Shown here one piece after another: positions 12,112 to 24,676 of a stretch of 64,000 bases of DNA. Origin of the DNA: Knoxdaviesia capensis (Eukaryota > Ascomycota > Sordariomycetes > Microascales > Gondwanamycetaceae); NCBI GenBank assembly GCA_001510575.1, contig LNGK01000007.1, positions 2,387,593 through 2,451,592 of the forward strand, written 5' to 3'. Numbering within the stretch: the first letter of the stretch is position 1; every line of letters begins with the position of its first letter. The notes beneath the pieces are model-generated. The model worked only from the letters and a program-made list of their open reading frames with translations, had not been told where the DNA came from and searched no databases. A program made the position numbers and the translations under genes.

Positions 12112-15100
12112 GGGGGGGGGGGGGAAGGAGAAGGAAGGAGCGGGCGTGGTGAAGTGCTCCTGCCGTTTGTTTGTTGTGAGCGCTCCTTCCAGGGTTTTGT
12201 TTTGGGACGGTTGTGATCTTGGTGATGCGCTCCTTCCTCATCTGTGAATCTGCGGCTTAGGTCTCTGGCGGACGGCGGCTCGAGGGACTGGCTTCCTTTT
12301 GGTGAGATTACCACCAGAGCGAGAAAATTGAAATAGAATACTACAACGAGAGATCTTGAAGGAATAAGCTGGTGAAAACTCCCGCGCAAAAATGGGAAGA
12401 GAAAAAAAGACATAAAGAAAAGGGACGGCCGCTCCCATGATGTTTCGAATGCGCGAACCGAACCGCCTGTGCACAGCTGTTCTTTTCTGCTCTCAACCCA
12501 CCGCTGGGAAAATATGATCGAAAAACATAATGGCTGCAGGACTTTATGAAGTGTACACAGGTTGCGTGCCCGGGGAGATAGAAGACGGAAGGAGCGGTGG
12601 TGAGGCGCTCTTTCCTTTGCTTGTTTGTTTGTTTGGCTGGTGTTGATGGTTGTGATGCGGGAGGAGGGTAACCCTAGTAACCCTGATGGCATAGGACGGC
12701 GACGGTGGTATGGGAGGACTTGGGGGATATCAAACAAATGGACTTCGATATCTGGTGCAGGTTTATGGGCTTCGGACGCCGGATTCCTTCGTACAGCCAC
12801 AGTAGCCTGGCGTTTGGAAAAAGAGACGATGGCATGAGGTGGAGGCCAAGCACAGCAAAATGGCAAGCCCAGCCCAGATGAATGACTCAGTCTTCGCACA
12901 CAAGCGGGAGTCATCGACTCCACGCATCCAAGCCGTGGCAAACGCCGACGCGGCGGCCGGCCTCGGATGCCGGATCCCGGGAGCCGTGGCGAGGCAGGCA
13001 GGACACCACCAGAGGCAAAACAGGCGGAAAGAAGAAGATGGCCAGGGCGTGGAGACTGGGGGGTTGATAAACGAGACCGGGTCAAAACCCACAAGTCCGA
13101 TGTGACACATCTCTATGTAAGGTGCGGCGTTGTCACCGACGATGGATTGGGGACAAAGGGTTCCGTGGTGGTGTGCGGAGTGGCGAGATATCGCGTGACC
13201 AGCAAGCCATAATGGGCCGGCCCCCCCTTGGGATCTTCTTCACACCGTGTCGCGTTTGTCAAGGGGAGCTGGGCAACCGCTCAGCCCAGTCCCGAGGATA
13301 ATGATTGACTCACATTCAAGAGTGAAAATCATCAAGTAGATGGTGGAAAGACGAAGACTCAGGGCTGTTCGATATCCACCTGAACTTTGAGCTTTCGGTC
13401 GGCCTTCAAGAGTGAGTTTCAGCTGCACGAACGGGTTGACATCTCAGGAGAGAGATACGGGGGGACCCCCGCCGCTGGGTCGCTGGTGGAGACACCGAGA
13501 AGCCGAAGAGATAAGGAAGCGAAAGCGGGCGATAAAAGCTTAGAAGTGTCGATAACAAAAGGGCCAACTGCAGCTTGGTCAATTGGGAGGGAACATTGGC
13601 TACAATTTCTTGCTTGAATCGGCCAAATGGGATACACCTGCGTGTCGTAGGTTTGCGGACGGGCTGTTCAGTGGGATGGATACATATGTGGATTGGAGAG
13701 ATAGCTGGACAAGCATTGAGGAATGCTGAAATGTGGGAAATTTTGGCGAAGCTGATAAGAAGTTACGAAGCGCGCCCTCCAGTTTCGAGCTGTTTAGAGA
13801 TAGCTCCGGTTTCGTCGTTTACGGGAGATACAGGTCCAGTGGGGGGGATATGTGTGGGCGACAAGTGTTTGGCTTCTTGATGGCGACATTTCGCGGGAGG
13901 ACAGACAAGAGGATTACGGCGAGGGAAGCCAAACGAAGGCACAGCTTTTGCCGTACAGCTGCAGCTCCGTTCGGTAGCTCTTCGATCAGCGAGCAGCGAG
14001 CACCAAAGCCCCCCTGGTTCAGTGTCTCTCCACCCCCTGCTCTTCACCCCGCATTCCGGCACAGGTAGCGAAGGCCAACCAGCACTCATCAAACGTCATG
14101 ATACAAACAGCAGGCTTGTCCCCCCTCCCTCCCAATGCAATGTAACCATGGGTCAGTGTCGTACATAAAGAGTGCTGGTATGGGAGATACATACAGAGTG
14201 GAGCAAACGGGCGATAACCAAGACAGAGTGGAGGGAACGGGGGGAACCTTTGTGGGCACCCACACCGGGGAGGTTGTCCGTATAACGATAGGTGATGGGA
14301 TTTGCGTCTAGATATGTGTACAGCATATACATCGCTCCGGAAATGGAAAAGCCGTCCTGACTCTCATGTGCTATACGAACGAGCTTCGTCAATGGCGACA
14401 AGCAGCGCGACAATTCGACCCAGACATTGCCTGCCGAGGGAATCCACTGGGTTTCGCTAATTGGTACTAGGTGACCACACCTTTGTACGAAGTGCTTCGA
14501 ACCGGCGGTTGGCTTATCGGGGTGTCTGGTCTTCCCCCTCCACGTCAGTTATCGCGTCGAACTGCTCCTGCATGTGCACTTCCCACACATTGGACATACA
14601 ACCTCCCAATGCATTGACAACCCCCCACCATCACCCAAAGACACGGGGAGCATGTTTCGTATCAGAGGTAGATATGTATTCCTGCGAGAACAGGCTTATC
14701 GCCAGATACAGAGCACATGTATTTAGACCGGCCGGTGGAGCAACGTATCGTAACTCTTGACGAAGCATGAGCGCAGGATTGTCGCGCGAGTCTGGAACCT
14801 TCGGATGGTGTTGTTTTGGAGCGGCTGTGTCGGTGGTCCTGGATGTACCACGGCACAGTAGACGTTTACTGTACCGGTCGCCTTTAGCTACAAACCATGG
14901 CATGATGGCGAAGACACCGGGCATGTTTTGAATGGGGCTTTTGGTCTTCTTTAGCTGCACCTGGGCGGTTATTTCGGCGTGCAGGCCGATGACGAGATTC
15001 GGAGCGGGTGGTTGACGATTATCACGACTGAATCCACCACGATGACAAGCCGTCTTGCGTACGTAATATGGCAGAGAAGCCAAACATCCCCAGCCGCCGA

Positions 15101-17039
15101 AGACCGGAGGCGTCGACGACTTCTGCCATTGAAGGGAAGGAGCAGCAGCAGCAGGAGTGCGCAATCTCACCGGGCCGGTGTTTTTGGTGGTTATTTCTAC
15201 TCAAGGCAGGCAGGTCCCTGCTTCCCTTATGACTCCGTCTGGGAGATCGCGTGAGGCGCGCCGTCGTGATCGATGGATGACTGATCGATCAGCCAACAAA
15301 AACTTCCACTCAACGAAAAAAAGAGTCACCACATCGCCGCCATTTCCCCACAGGAACAACTTGCTCACACAATCTCCTAGAAAGGGGGCTAAAAGAGCGT
15401 TGATTGCGTGCCTGTTCCTTCCAAGTATTTTCTCGCAGCCTTGCCTGTTGGCCAGCATTGAGGAGAGGCAGATAGAAATTGGTGAATGACGTTGGGGTCA
15501 CACGATCAGAGGGGGGCCGCAAATATCTGACCGCCCGCCTCCCTTCAACCCCGGAAAATCGGAATTCGCTAGCCTGGGTCCACTGGCTGGCTGGCTCCGC
15601 CCTCAGCCTACGTTTATTTTCGGGGTTTTCGGAGGCGCTGTTTCGCCGGGGAATCAATCGCGTGCTCCAGGGCGGGCGGCGGGTGGGCCGTTGACGATTT
15701 CCCGTCAATACACCTGAAGTTGTTTTAATGTCTCAGTGGGAGGTCAGCCGCGACTGTAGGCACAGACATGCGCAGAATGCCAATCACTTTAACCGCTTCA
15801 GCACCTGATCAGAAGGTCTCTGTGGCTGGCCAATTGGGGAAGTTTCGGGTGGCCCTGTTGGTGGGGGTTCCAGTGCTGGAGAGTGCATCTTCGTGGAGAT
15901 GGGGGGGGGAAACGGGGCCCATTGACGCCAGCCAACAACCGCTGGAGCAAATGTGTCCTCTTCACGAGAATGCGCCCGGGCGCCGTCGCGTCACCATCAT
16001 CACCGCCTCATCTGACCATTTCATTCAGCCTTCCCAACAAAATTAAAAGGAGTTGGCAAAAGAGGCCAATTGGCCTCCGTCCGGGAACACGAGTGCGAAT
16101 ATCGCCGTGCTTGTTCTTGAAACCTGGCAGCCTTCCACCGGGTTCTATGGCATGGGGTGGGTGGATGGTGGAGAGTTGAGATCCGCGGTCACGCGGCAAA
16201 AGACGCCCTTTTTAGTGGCGTCAGACCAAGGATTTCCGCAGTGCAGGCAGCTTCACCACCGCGGCTGCCGTTGCTTCATCTCATTCTGCTGCTATCCCTT
16301 CTCAACAACTTTGTCCTCCTCCTCCTCCTCCTCCTCCTCATTCCTTTTATTTTATATTATTTATCTGTTTTACTACAACTGCCGCCAAACAGAGAAGTTG
16401 GGGAATATAACACACAGTGCAGCCTTTCTAGACGGACTGGGCAAAAGGTACTCGGTACCCCGCGCTCAACACGGGATAGATAGACCACTTTGGGGAAGTT
16501 GTAAGTGCACTGTGTGAGAACGAATGGGACGGACGTGTTGGAGAACGGCCCGTATGGATAGCCCTTTTTTGCTGCTTCTCGTTTCTTTCTGTAGGGTGAC
16601 TTTTATCGTTGCGCTCTGATGACACAGCTGTAAAGGCGAGCGGCCAACTGCATGGTTCCGGGCCCGGCTGCTGCTACGCGCGTATCCGTTGATCCCCTAG
16701 CCACCCTGTTCTCCAACTTTGTGTATGGTGCTCATTTATCGTGTCTTGTCTTCCTTACCCCTCCTGAAGAGAAACAAACGAGAAACAGGAGATACACAGT
16801 GTACATGTGTCGTGTGCTGAGGGTACTTCCCTTCTGTACTGCGGGAGGCCAGCCAGAACATGTCCGTTTGGCTGTACCATGGCGATAAGCCCTCGCTTTC
16901 TGGGGTTATCTGGTTCAACCGCTGGTAGCTTGGATCAACACTTATGAAGCCATTTCCATTTCCACATTGGCTCTGTGAGGGTTGTCAGCCATTGTCCAAT
17001 CCAATGCTTGCCCCCCCTCCTGCCCCCAACATTGCTCTG

Positions 17040-17843
17040 GCTGTGACATCTATTTAACTTCCGATCTCCCCCTCCTCCTGTGACTCTCTCTCTTCCTTCC
17101 TTTGAATCCAGATCATCTCATTCCTCTTCCTTCAACTCTCTTCCCCCCTCTTGCAGTGTTTGCTTCATCATTTCATCGACTTTTGTATCATCACCCCCCT
17201 CTCACATTCATTGCTCCTTCCATCTCTATCCTCTTCCCCGATCATCCGCCTGCTATTATAAGTCACGGATCGTCCCACCCGTACAGTCTTCCTTCCTTCC
17301 TCCCGTCCTTCCTCGTAGTGTTCTATATCCGTGTGATATCTGGAATACCTTCCTTTCTATCGTTCCTTCTGCTTGCTCACTTAGAAGCGTGCTTGTGTAC
17401 GTTTCCTTGTTGTTCACGTTACACGTAAGGCCATCAGCAGACTGGTGTCATCTCCTTGATCTTGCGCAATCGTAGCTGCGATATCGCACTTTTGACCTCA
17501 TCTGAGCAAGTTTCACGTCCATTCTCGGTCTTCATCTGACTTGAATCATTTGTCTTCTCCACCTTCCTTGTCTCTTCTCTTTGGATATATAAACCTCATT
17601 TTCCTCCACCCCACCTCATCTTCACTTCTTCTCTTCTTTCAAACTTCATCAAATCAAATCATCTTTGTTGCTCCCACTTCTTTCACCTCTCACCACCTTT
17701 TCAAGCTCTCAAACACATCCACCTCTTTGAAACCATTCAACATTTGAACAACCTGTCCCCCCCTCCAACCTGAACTTGTTTCAAACTTTCTCTTCTATCA
17801 AACCATCAAACAAATCATCCTCTTCACTTATCACTCTCTCAAG
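17040..17843 (+). promoter_or_regulatory. pyrimidine-rich leader/promoter of the Stf2-like gene
   Basis: About 800 bases of C/T-biased plus strand, including GGATATATAAACC near 17582 as a possible TATA element. It leads directly to the first exon, which contributes only one base to the coding sequence. Frames inside it are compositional artefacts. Confidence 0.55.
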
Positions 17844-18413
17844 AGTAAGTCCAGTTGCATCACCACAGCATCCCCTCACCCATTAACTGATACTAACAGT
17901 CCACTTCTTGATCCTCAGTGACTCGCACTCAGAAGTTTAATGACCGTGCCCACCAGGCTGTTGCCGATGGTTTGAGCATGGCCCAAGCGCAAAGCATTCC
18001 GAAGTTCTTCGGAAAGTCCGGCCACGCCGGTGCCGACCCCAAGAGCACCAAGAAGAACGGTAGCGGCAAGGGCAACTGGTAAGTCATTTTCCCACCAACA
18101 CCGGTCTTCTCTCATCTCATCCATCCATGAAACTGACCGTTGACGTCTTGTCTCTTCACTCAGGGGCCCTCTTGGCGACGAAGTTGTCGACGAGGAAGAT
18201 TTCGTCTTCCACAACGCCCGCCGCCGCTCCAATAGCAGTGGCTACTCCAACCATCTCAAGGACTTCAAGACCAAGTTCGATATGAACGAATATGAGCCTG
18301 TGTTCGAAGAGAGACTGCATGGCCCCTCTCTTGAGGACCTTGAACAGGCCCGGTCATCCGATGCCTCGGAGAGTGCTAGCAACGCCTCCGTCGACGATGA
18401 CAAGAAGTTCTAA
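17844..18413 (+). CDS. Stf2/Tma10-like small hydrophilic protein
   Basis: Similar to yeast Stf2 (described as an F1F0-ATPase stabilising factor and a desiccation-protective hydrophilin) and Tma10 (ribosome-associated). Coding exons are 17844, 17919-18078 and 18164-18413, giving 136 residues. The initiation codon is split: A at 17844, then a 74-bp intron (GTAAGT, branch TACTAAC at 17891, CAG), then TG at 17919. The product starts MTRTQKFNDR, as family members do, and contains the family core GKSGHAG and KKNGSGKGNWG; the second intron (85 bp) cuts the Trp codon in that core. The tail (LEDLEQARSSDASESASNAS) is acidic and Ser-rich, making it longer than the 84-residue yeast Stf2. The N-terminal match and clean splice sites make the model convincing; the biochemical role is by family only. 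Confidence 0.88.
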
Positions 18414-20476
18414 GTCCACCTTTCCCCTCTGTCCCAATACCCGTCTCTTTCTCGCACTCCTTGGGACTTGCTGTTTAGCGGCCCCCCAAGGAACGGAATC
18501 TGGGCATTGCCGTTTTCTGGTTCTGGTCTCCTGGAACTCTCCACCCTCTCGACTGTCTCGGTCCAATGTGGCATAGGTTTGTCCGCACTGTGATTTCTTT
18601 CCCTCTTCATACGACTTAACGATGGCGTTCAGTTGTGAAGACTGTTGTACTAGTTGCCTTGCCAGCACTTCCCTTTTTGTTTGTCTCTAGTTTCCGAGTT
18701 AGACTAGAGCACTCTCAGGCCTGTACTTTATTATTGATGAAACGACAAAACATGATTTCATTTTTCCCCTGTTCTTCTGCTTATCTGTTTTCGTGGTCAA
18801 GAGGGTTTTCTACTTGTGTGACAATTTGTACCATGGTAAATCATGTGGAGACAAATGCTCTTGTTTTGCTTGTATCTGTATGTGTGTTTTCAGGTGTGTG
18901 GCTTCCTGTCCTGCGAGGAACTGACGCGTGAAGGGGCAATGGTGATGTTTACGAGAGACGGGACCAGACTGGCTTTGAACACTTCCGATATGGCAGTGTC
19001 ATGATGTTTTCATCATGCGCGTCTCGAAATGAAGGAGCGGATTATCATGCTTATTTGTTAGCCGAGATAGTATGGCCAGTTGCTTCGAATATATGAAGCT
19101 GTTTTTATCGTGATGTGTCTATCTGTATGTGAAGCCTCTCATTGCACATCCCTTTCGGGAATGCTTCCCAGATGGTCCGGGAATCTTCCGGGGAAACTCG
19201 GAGGGGGTGCCCCACAGAGGCCGGAAGTTGACTCCACCAGGACCCACTCCGGAGGCCGGCCCCACTTTACATCTTTGGCCTGATGAAATCCGCCAGATGC
19301 ATGGATGACGACTATGGAAAGTTTTCGGGCATCCTGGAGGTTGAATGTCTGCAGTCGGTGTTGTGTCATGTCGTGTACTGTGTTGAGAGCTGCGGTCAAC
19401 ATGCACGTACTGGCTGCATACCGGTGAACTGTTCAGCTTTCGGTCAGGCCACCGGGGAAAACCAGGCACTCGGAGATGCTCCTGCTCTGGGGATCTCTCA
19501 CAAGATCAGAGAAGTACATCGCTAGCTTGGGCTGGTGCTAGAACCTTCTACAGATCCCTGTTGTTCTTTCCCCACCACGCTGTTCCTTCCATCTCATGCA
19601 CTACTCCTTCCATGTTGGACACCTGCACATGCGGCAATCCGGGGATCCGATTGGCAAGTGATCGGCGGCGGTCCTTCGCACCTGCCAGAAGCGAGTGAGC
19701 AACTTGCTCGGTGCTGCTCTAAAGCTCGGATACACGGCAAGGGACTTTCTTATCAATCTGATCGATTACTGTGGAACTGTCCGATCAGATGGATGTTCCG
19801 ACACGTCGTGGTTGACTGGATTCGGGTCTGCCGTCAGACTTCGCCCAGAATGAAAGCTTTATATGTTCGAATGGTAATTGAACGTCGATATATTCTGGAT
19901 CTCCAGATCTCCCAGATGGAAAGCTCGTACGGAAGATCGGAGCTACGGTCTGCACTGTCACCCACCGTCACTGGAGACCTCCTCGGTGAGATCAAGGCAG
20001 GTAGGTAGACAGACTCCCTGACAGCAATCAAAAGGGATATCTGCGCTTTGGCATGCGTCTTACATGCTGTGATGGGAGGCAACGACTTTCCGTTGCCTTT
20101 CCTGGTATCTCTGGTGAGTTATGGCCTCACGCTGCTCGACACGTTGTATCATGCCCTCGAGCTGACTTGTGTGACTCCTACATCATGATACTCAGCTGCA
20201 CTCACTGAACTGTGCTCAATGGTCTTTCACTCTTCTGCTCAAACCCTCCGAGAAAAGGACCCGGCTCTCTGGGTGCGACGTCTCCAACACATGCTGTGCG
20301 AGGCTAGAGCGACGCCTCCAGGTGAAATCAATGTATTCGCAAGTCAGATCCAGGATTCCTTTGCGGGTGACCGGAAAGCATTTTTCACAGAGAATACGCT
20401 CGGCGAAACCCTCCCGACCATTGTCGTGCTCGTGACACATCCCCTCAGCGTCGTTGGTCCGATCAGTGAATGGCAG

Positions 20477-20515
20477 TTTAGGGTTACATATAGGGTTGTC
20501 CAGTATTAGGGTTAA
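20477..20515 (+). promoter_or_regulatory. cluster of three telobox-like motifs
   Basis: TTTAGGGTTA, TAGGGTT and TTAGGGTTAA lie within 39 bases, all on the same strand. This is the densest telomere-type motif cluster in the window. No adjacent gene can be assigned. Confidence 0.4.
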
Positions 20516-21800
20516 CCTGTCAGTTCCCCGCCTTGATCCTGTCAACACATGCTCATCTTGCTATCATCCACGACTCCCAGATCCAAACAGACTCGGAAAT
20601 TGCCCGGATGAGCATCATTTCCTTGTATCCAACGGCACAGACTTTCCCGGGGCAATCTTTGCTTATGGTAGTGTGTGAGCAACACAGTCCGGAATCCGGA
20701 AAATGACTCTAGGCAGTGCTCGCATGCAAGCTCTGTGTGTGTGTGTTTTTTTGAAGCGGTGTAGCAGCCTGCATCTTAGACGTGTACATGCGTAGACTAC
20801 GGTTACAGCACGCACACAGGTGAGCAGGGAGGGTGGTAGCAGGTGTTCGGTAGACCATGCAAAATGGGGGCCTCCGCTCCACCCCAATATCGGCGTTTGC
20901 CTGGAGGCTATGTTGAGGAGCATGTTACTGTGCAGCAGTGGTGGTGGGGCGCCGTCATTCATCTTTTTTGCAAGACGAAGCTGGTGCGTGCTGGCCCCAG
21001 CTCGCCCTGCCTTAGCAGTGCGGTCTGTACATGTACATACAGAGCATTGTGTATATTAATGCTGGTATCGTCACCAAAGGTCACCATCAAGGCGAAATGA
21101 CCGTGCAGCAAGGACCGTTGGTCCAGTTGGTTGTGTGGATTGCGGGCCTCCTGGTTGGGTGAGTATATGTACGGGTAGAATGTTTTATGCAGTCAGTCAG
21201 CTATACTCGGTGTGTACATCTAGGTCTATACGCACTGCACTCCCAGTCGTAAGATTGTGTGTGTGTGCGGTCCATAGTAGACCCGACCACACACAGCGGG
21301 AGAGCGTTATTGCGCGTGCGAGCGGGTTTTCTCCGAACTAGCATCACAGCGGAAAGCTATATTCCTACCCAACTTGGTGGACTTCCCATGTCCGTGTGTT
21401 GACAAGTTCAGGTTTATCTTGCGGGGCCCGATTTTCTCGAGCCAGACTCGAAAGATTGTGCAGAGCAAGGACGACAACGTGTGAAGGACGGTGCGGCAAG
21501 GGGAGGGCAAAACTCTTCGTAATCAGTATATTTTTGTTCTTCTGACATCACAACCAGGACAAGACGGGTCTCGCGACAGGGCGCCACCACTTTTGCAACG
21601 CTGTGAGCAATTATGTGTTGGCAGGCGGAGCCCACAGTTTTATATACGTTGAGCGACGACGGCGGCGGCGGCGGCAATGGCGAATCGGGCACACGAACAC
21701 TGATTGACCAGCGAGTCGGAGGTGAGTTGTCCTGTCCACCTCTGCAGGTGTTTTTTTTTTTTTGGTTCGGGTCTCTAGTACGGACATGATCTATCGACTA

Positions 21801-22201
21801 CTCGTGCCACGCCCCACTTATCTGGTTCACTCTACGAGCGCACCATCTAAAGATGGTGCTCATCAGCAATGTTGCCAAATCACCAATGTTGCCAATACAC
21901 CAATGCTACTAAACTACTATCACCACGATAGCGAAATCTCGCGTAACTTACGAGATAGATATTTAAGGGTTAGCTAAATAGAAGCGTATAGCCTCTTAGA
22001 GTCGACGTTTAGTAGATATAGTTAATAGGAATTTTATAGAATAAGATATAAATTATTTTCGAATTAGGTGATAGTTAAGGAAGGGTTTTTTAATAATTTT
22101 GGTGCATTAGCAACATTGGTGATTTGGCAACATTGCTGATGAGCACCATCTTTAGATGGTGCGCTCGTAGAGTGAACCAGATAAGTGGGGCGTGGCACGA
22201 G
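21801..22201. mobile_element. MITE (non-autonomous DNA transposon) with ~100-bp terminal inverted repeats
   Basis: The two ends are near-perfect inverted copies of about 102 bases (21801-21902 and 22100-22201, about two mismatches), beginning CTCGTGCCACGCCCCACTTA. Both ends abut the dinucleotide TA (21799-21800 and 22202-22203), consistent with TA target-site duplication as in Tc1/mariner/pogo (Fot1-like) elements. The roughly 200-bp centre is strongly AT-rich and encodes nothing. Each arm contains a small internal palindrome (ACCATCTAAAGATGGT) and a short repeat around CAATGTTGCC. A transposase supplied in trans is expected; superfamily is inferred from the TA duplication and length. Confidence 0.85.
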
Positions 22202-22921
22202 TAGGTCGAAACAAACGTCTAGAGCAAGCCTCTGGGATAAAAAGTGACTGAACATGCGTTTGCGGTGTCGCTGATTCGTGGGCGACCGGGATAGTGTCCC
22301 ACAGGCACAGGAGACTTCATTTATAAGTGCAGTCCACTGCTAGATACTGACAGGGAGAGCGAGGAAGAAGAACGGAGAGGAGGCGAAGGTTCGTGCAGAA
22401 CCCACTTTACAAGCACGCTTTTCTGTCTCGTGTTGTTGCGTCCTTTGTGCCCAATGGAGTGAGGGCGGATCCGGTCTGCGTTCTGGGTTGTATGGAAAAT
22501 CTCCCACCGACGGAGAGCGAGCATTGGGCCACGAAGTGTCTGGGTATCGGGTCGATCGGCCTAGCCATGACGACGTCAAAAAACAACAAACTTACAAGAA
22601 CGAAGAGCGAGATCCAAGCCCCGTTGTTCTACTCCGTTCTACGGCTTTCCTTTCGGGCTCCGATGTGTTCGCGGAAACGTGGTGGGTGGGTTCCAGACCA
22701 CTCACACAGGCTTGACACCGTGTCTGGGCCGTGAAGATGCCCAACGGAGAGCCTGTGCGACTAGGGGGGGGCCTTGTACATAAGGGCTTGTAGGGTATCT
22801 TGTTTGGTGGCACAAAGGAAGTCGGCGAGAAATTAAACGTCCCCTGCTTGCACACAGCCTCACCGCACTTTTTCAACTAAAAGGACAGTCCAAGAGTTCG
22901 ATGGGTGACGTTCCCTCGCAA

Positions 22922-22943
22922 ACACACACACACACACACACAC
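22922..22943. repeat. (CA)n microsatellite
   Basis: About 11 CA units, followed some 50 bases later by a GT run. Confidence 0.9.
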
Positions 22944-23990
22944 CCAAAAGCAAACCAGAAAAAAACCCGGGTGCCACGATATATGCATGTGTGTGTGTGT
23001 GTCTAAGTACTGTACATGGATGGCGAGCGACCTATGCATGGGTCGGGACTTCGGAAGCTGGGCTTGAGTTGAGTGCGAGCGAGAGAGGGAGGGAGACGGA
23101 TGCAGGGCCGTTGTTGAGGGTGTTGAAACGTCAGGTCAGGTCAGGGCTGGCTGGAGTGTGGACGTCCCTCAGTGGCTTGTTGTCTGTCTGGTATATGAAA
23201 CGAGAGTATGGCTGTCGAGGTGTCAGCGGCGCCAGAGAGCACATGTATCTCGGACCCAAGGCCACAATGAGATGAAGTGTCTCGACCGATGCTGGTCGCC
23301 TCGGCAGTGTGTTCGAGTCTGGCCGGTTTCTGCCCCCACCGTAGCATCAATTGGTCGGGACCAGGGCTCCTGAATCTGCCGGCGGGGTGTGTGTGCTATA
23401 CGTACATAACATCACGTACTGAACATACCTCCTCCGCTATCTTGGAGTCCGGCTCATCACTGCACCCGGGCTGTCTCCTTAGCCACCCACGGGCCGGCCA
23501 AATGGCTTGAGGCTTCACGGCCCACGATGTGAGCCAGCAGTGTCCCGGCGGCGGGTGATGGAAATGCCGCCACTGCCTATCTTGCGCAGCCCAACTCTAG
23601 ACGTGCATACGGGCCAGGTGCAAATAGATTGGGCTCTGGCCTGCAGCAAGGTTGGGTTCCATCCAGTCAGGACCTGCAGAATGGCGGCCTCCACACGACG
23701 GATGGTCCAGGCAGAACACACAGAGACCAGAAGAAGAAGAAGAAGAAGAGTTGAGTCACTCACGGCTGGCGGCTGTTGGCACTGGCAGGCAGCCACACCA
23801 GCTGGCCACAGACAGTAGACACCAGCCACAGCTCGCCTGTGAACAAGAAGTGAAGTGGAAAGAGAAGGCTTCAAAGTGTCCGGACTCTTTCCTGTGCTGC
23901 GTGTTTGCTTGCCTGGCGATCCTCCGTCCCCGCTTTCTTCCTCTCTCTGGCGTGTTTGGGTGGCTCGGCCATTTTTGTCGCTCTCCCATC

Positions 23991-24634
23991 TAATCTCCCA
24001 GCCAATCTTCAATCTTCCCCTCCTCTTCTCGCCTTTCTTTTTTTTATCCTCACTTCCGCCCCATCACTTAGGCAACCTTGAATATATTGTAGTCCAGTTC
24101 AGTCTCTTTTTCCTCCGTCCATCTCATCAAGTCCCGACAACTTTCGTGGGGTTTTTTTTTCTTCTTTCCTTTCAGTATTTCCTGTCCGTGACATCTTCCC
24201 TTGTCCGTTTGCCTCTCTGCCCAAACCAGCCCGCGTAAACACTGCCTCTCCGAGAGCCCTTCAGCTTCCGTTCGATCACCGCAGACCACGCTAAACCGCT
24301 TCGGCCCATCAGCTGGTATTGGAGGCGTTTTTTTTTGTGTCTCTCTGTCTTTCAGGCAAAACACAATAAACAACAAAACACATACACAAAAATCTCAGGG
24401 TGTGTGTGATCCTCCCAGCCAATTGAAACCCACAGTTCCCCTCTTATCGTGGGACTCTCTCGTTTTTTGGTTGCTGTGTCGCCTTTTCCCTCCTGGTTTT
24501 CCCTCTTTTTCCCTCTTTTTCCCTCGCTTTGTGTCCTGCTGTGCCTCGATTTGTTTCCTTCCTTGACCTCCCCCTCCCTCGCTCTTTCCACCTTCACACT
24601 CCGGACACTTGATGACACATTCTCTGCTTTTCTC

Positions 24635-24676
<42 letters not shown>

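Larger units (their letters stand above)
10522..17039. other. gene-free stretch with assembly gap
   Basis: Nothing here reads as a gene. The longest frames (for example about 180 codons on the minus strand near 14631-15170) have no recognisable domain, no supporting splice structure and an amino-acid content typical of chance frames. The stretch includes the N gap at 11965-12111, a pair of TTAGGGTT motifs at 11801-11821 and a CT-rich patch near 16315-16340. Confidence 0.55.
18414..23990. other. gene-free stretch containing a MITE
   Basis: After the Stf2-like gene no convincing gene is seen until the leader of the next one. Frames of 157 codons (19535-20008) and 96 codons (20219-20509) on the plus strand have no recognisable domain or intron support. 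The stretch holds three telobox-like motifs (20477-20515), the MITE (21801-22201) and a CA microsatellite near 22922-22943. Confidence 0.55.

Noticed and set aside
11807..13094. Frames running through the N gap, including one of 393 codons
   Set aside because: They exist only because unknown bases are read as sense codons; flanks show no domain.
14631..15170. 179-codon minus-strand frame
   Set aside because: No recognisable domain, composition like chance frames, no neighbouring exons; cannot be supported.
19535..20509. 157- and 96-codon plus-strand frames as a possible two-exon gene
   Set aside because: No donor/acceptor pair joins them convincingly and no domain is visible; left unannotated.
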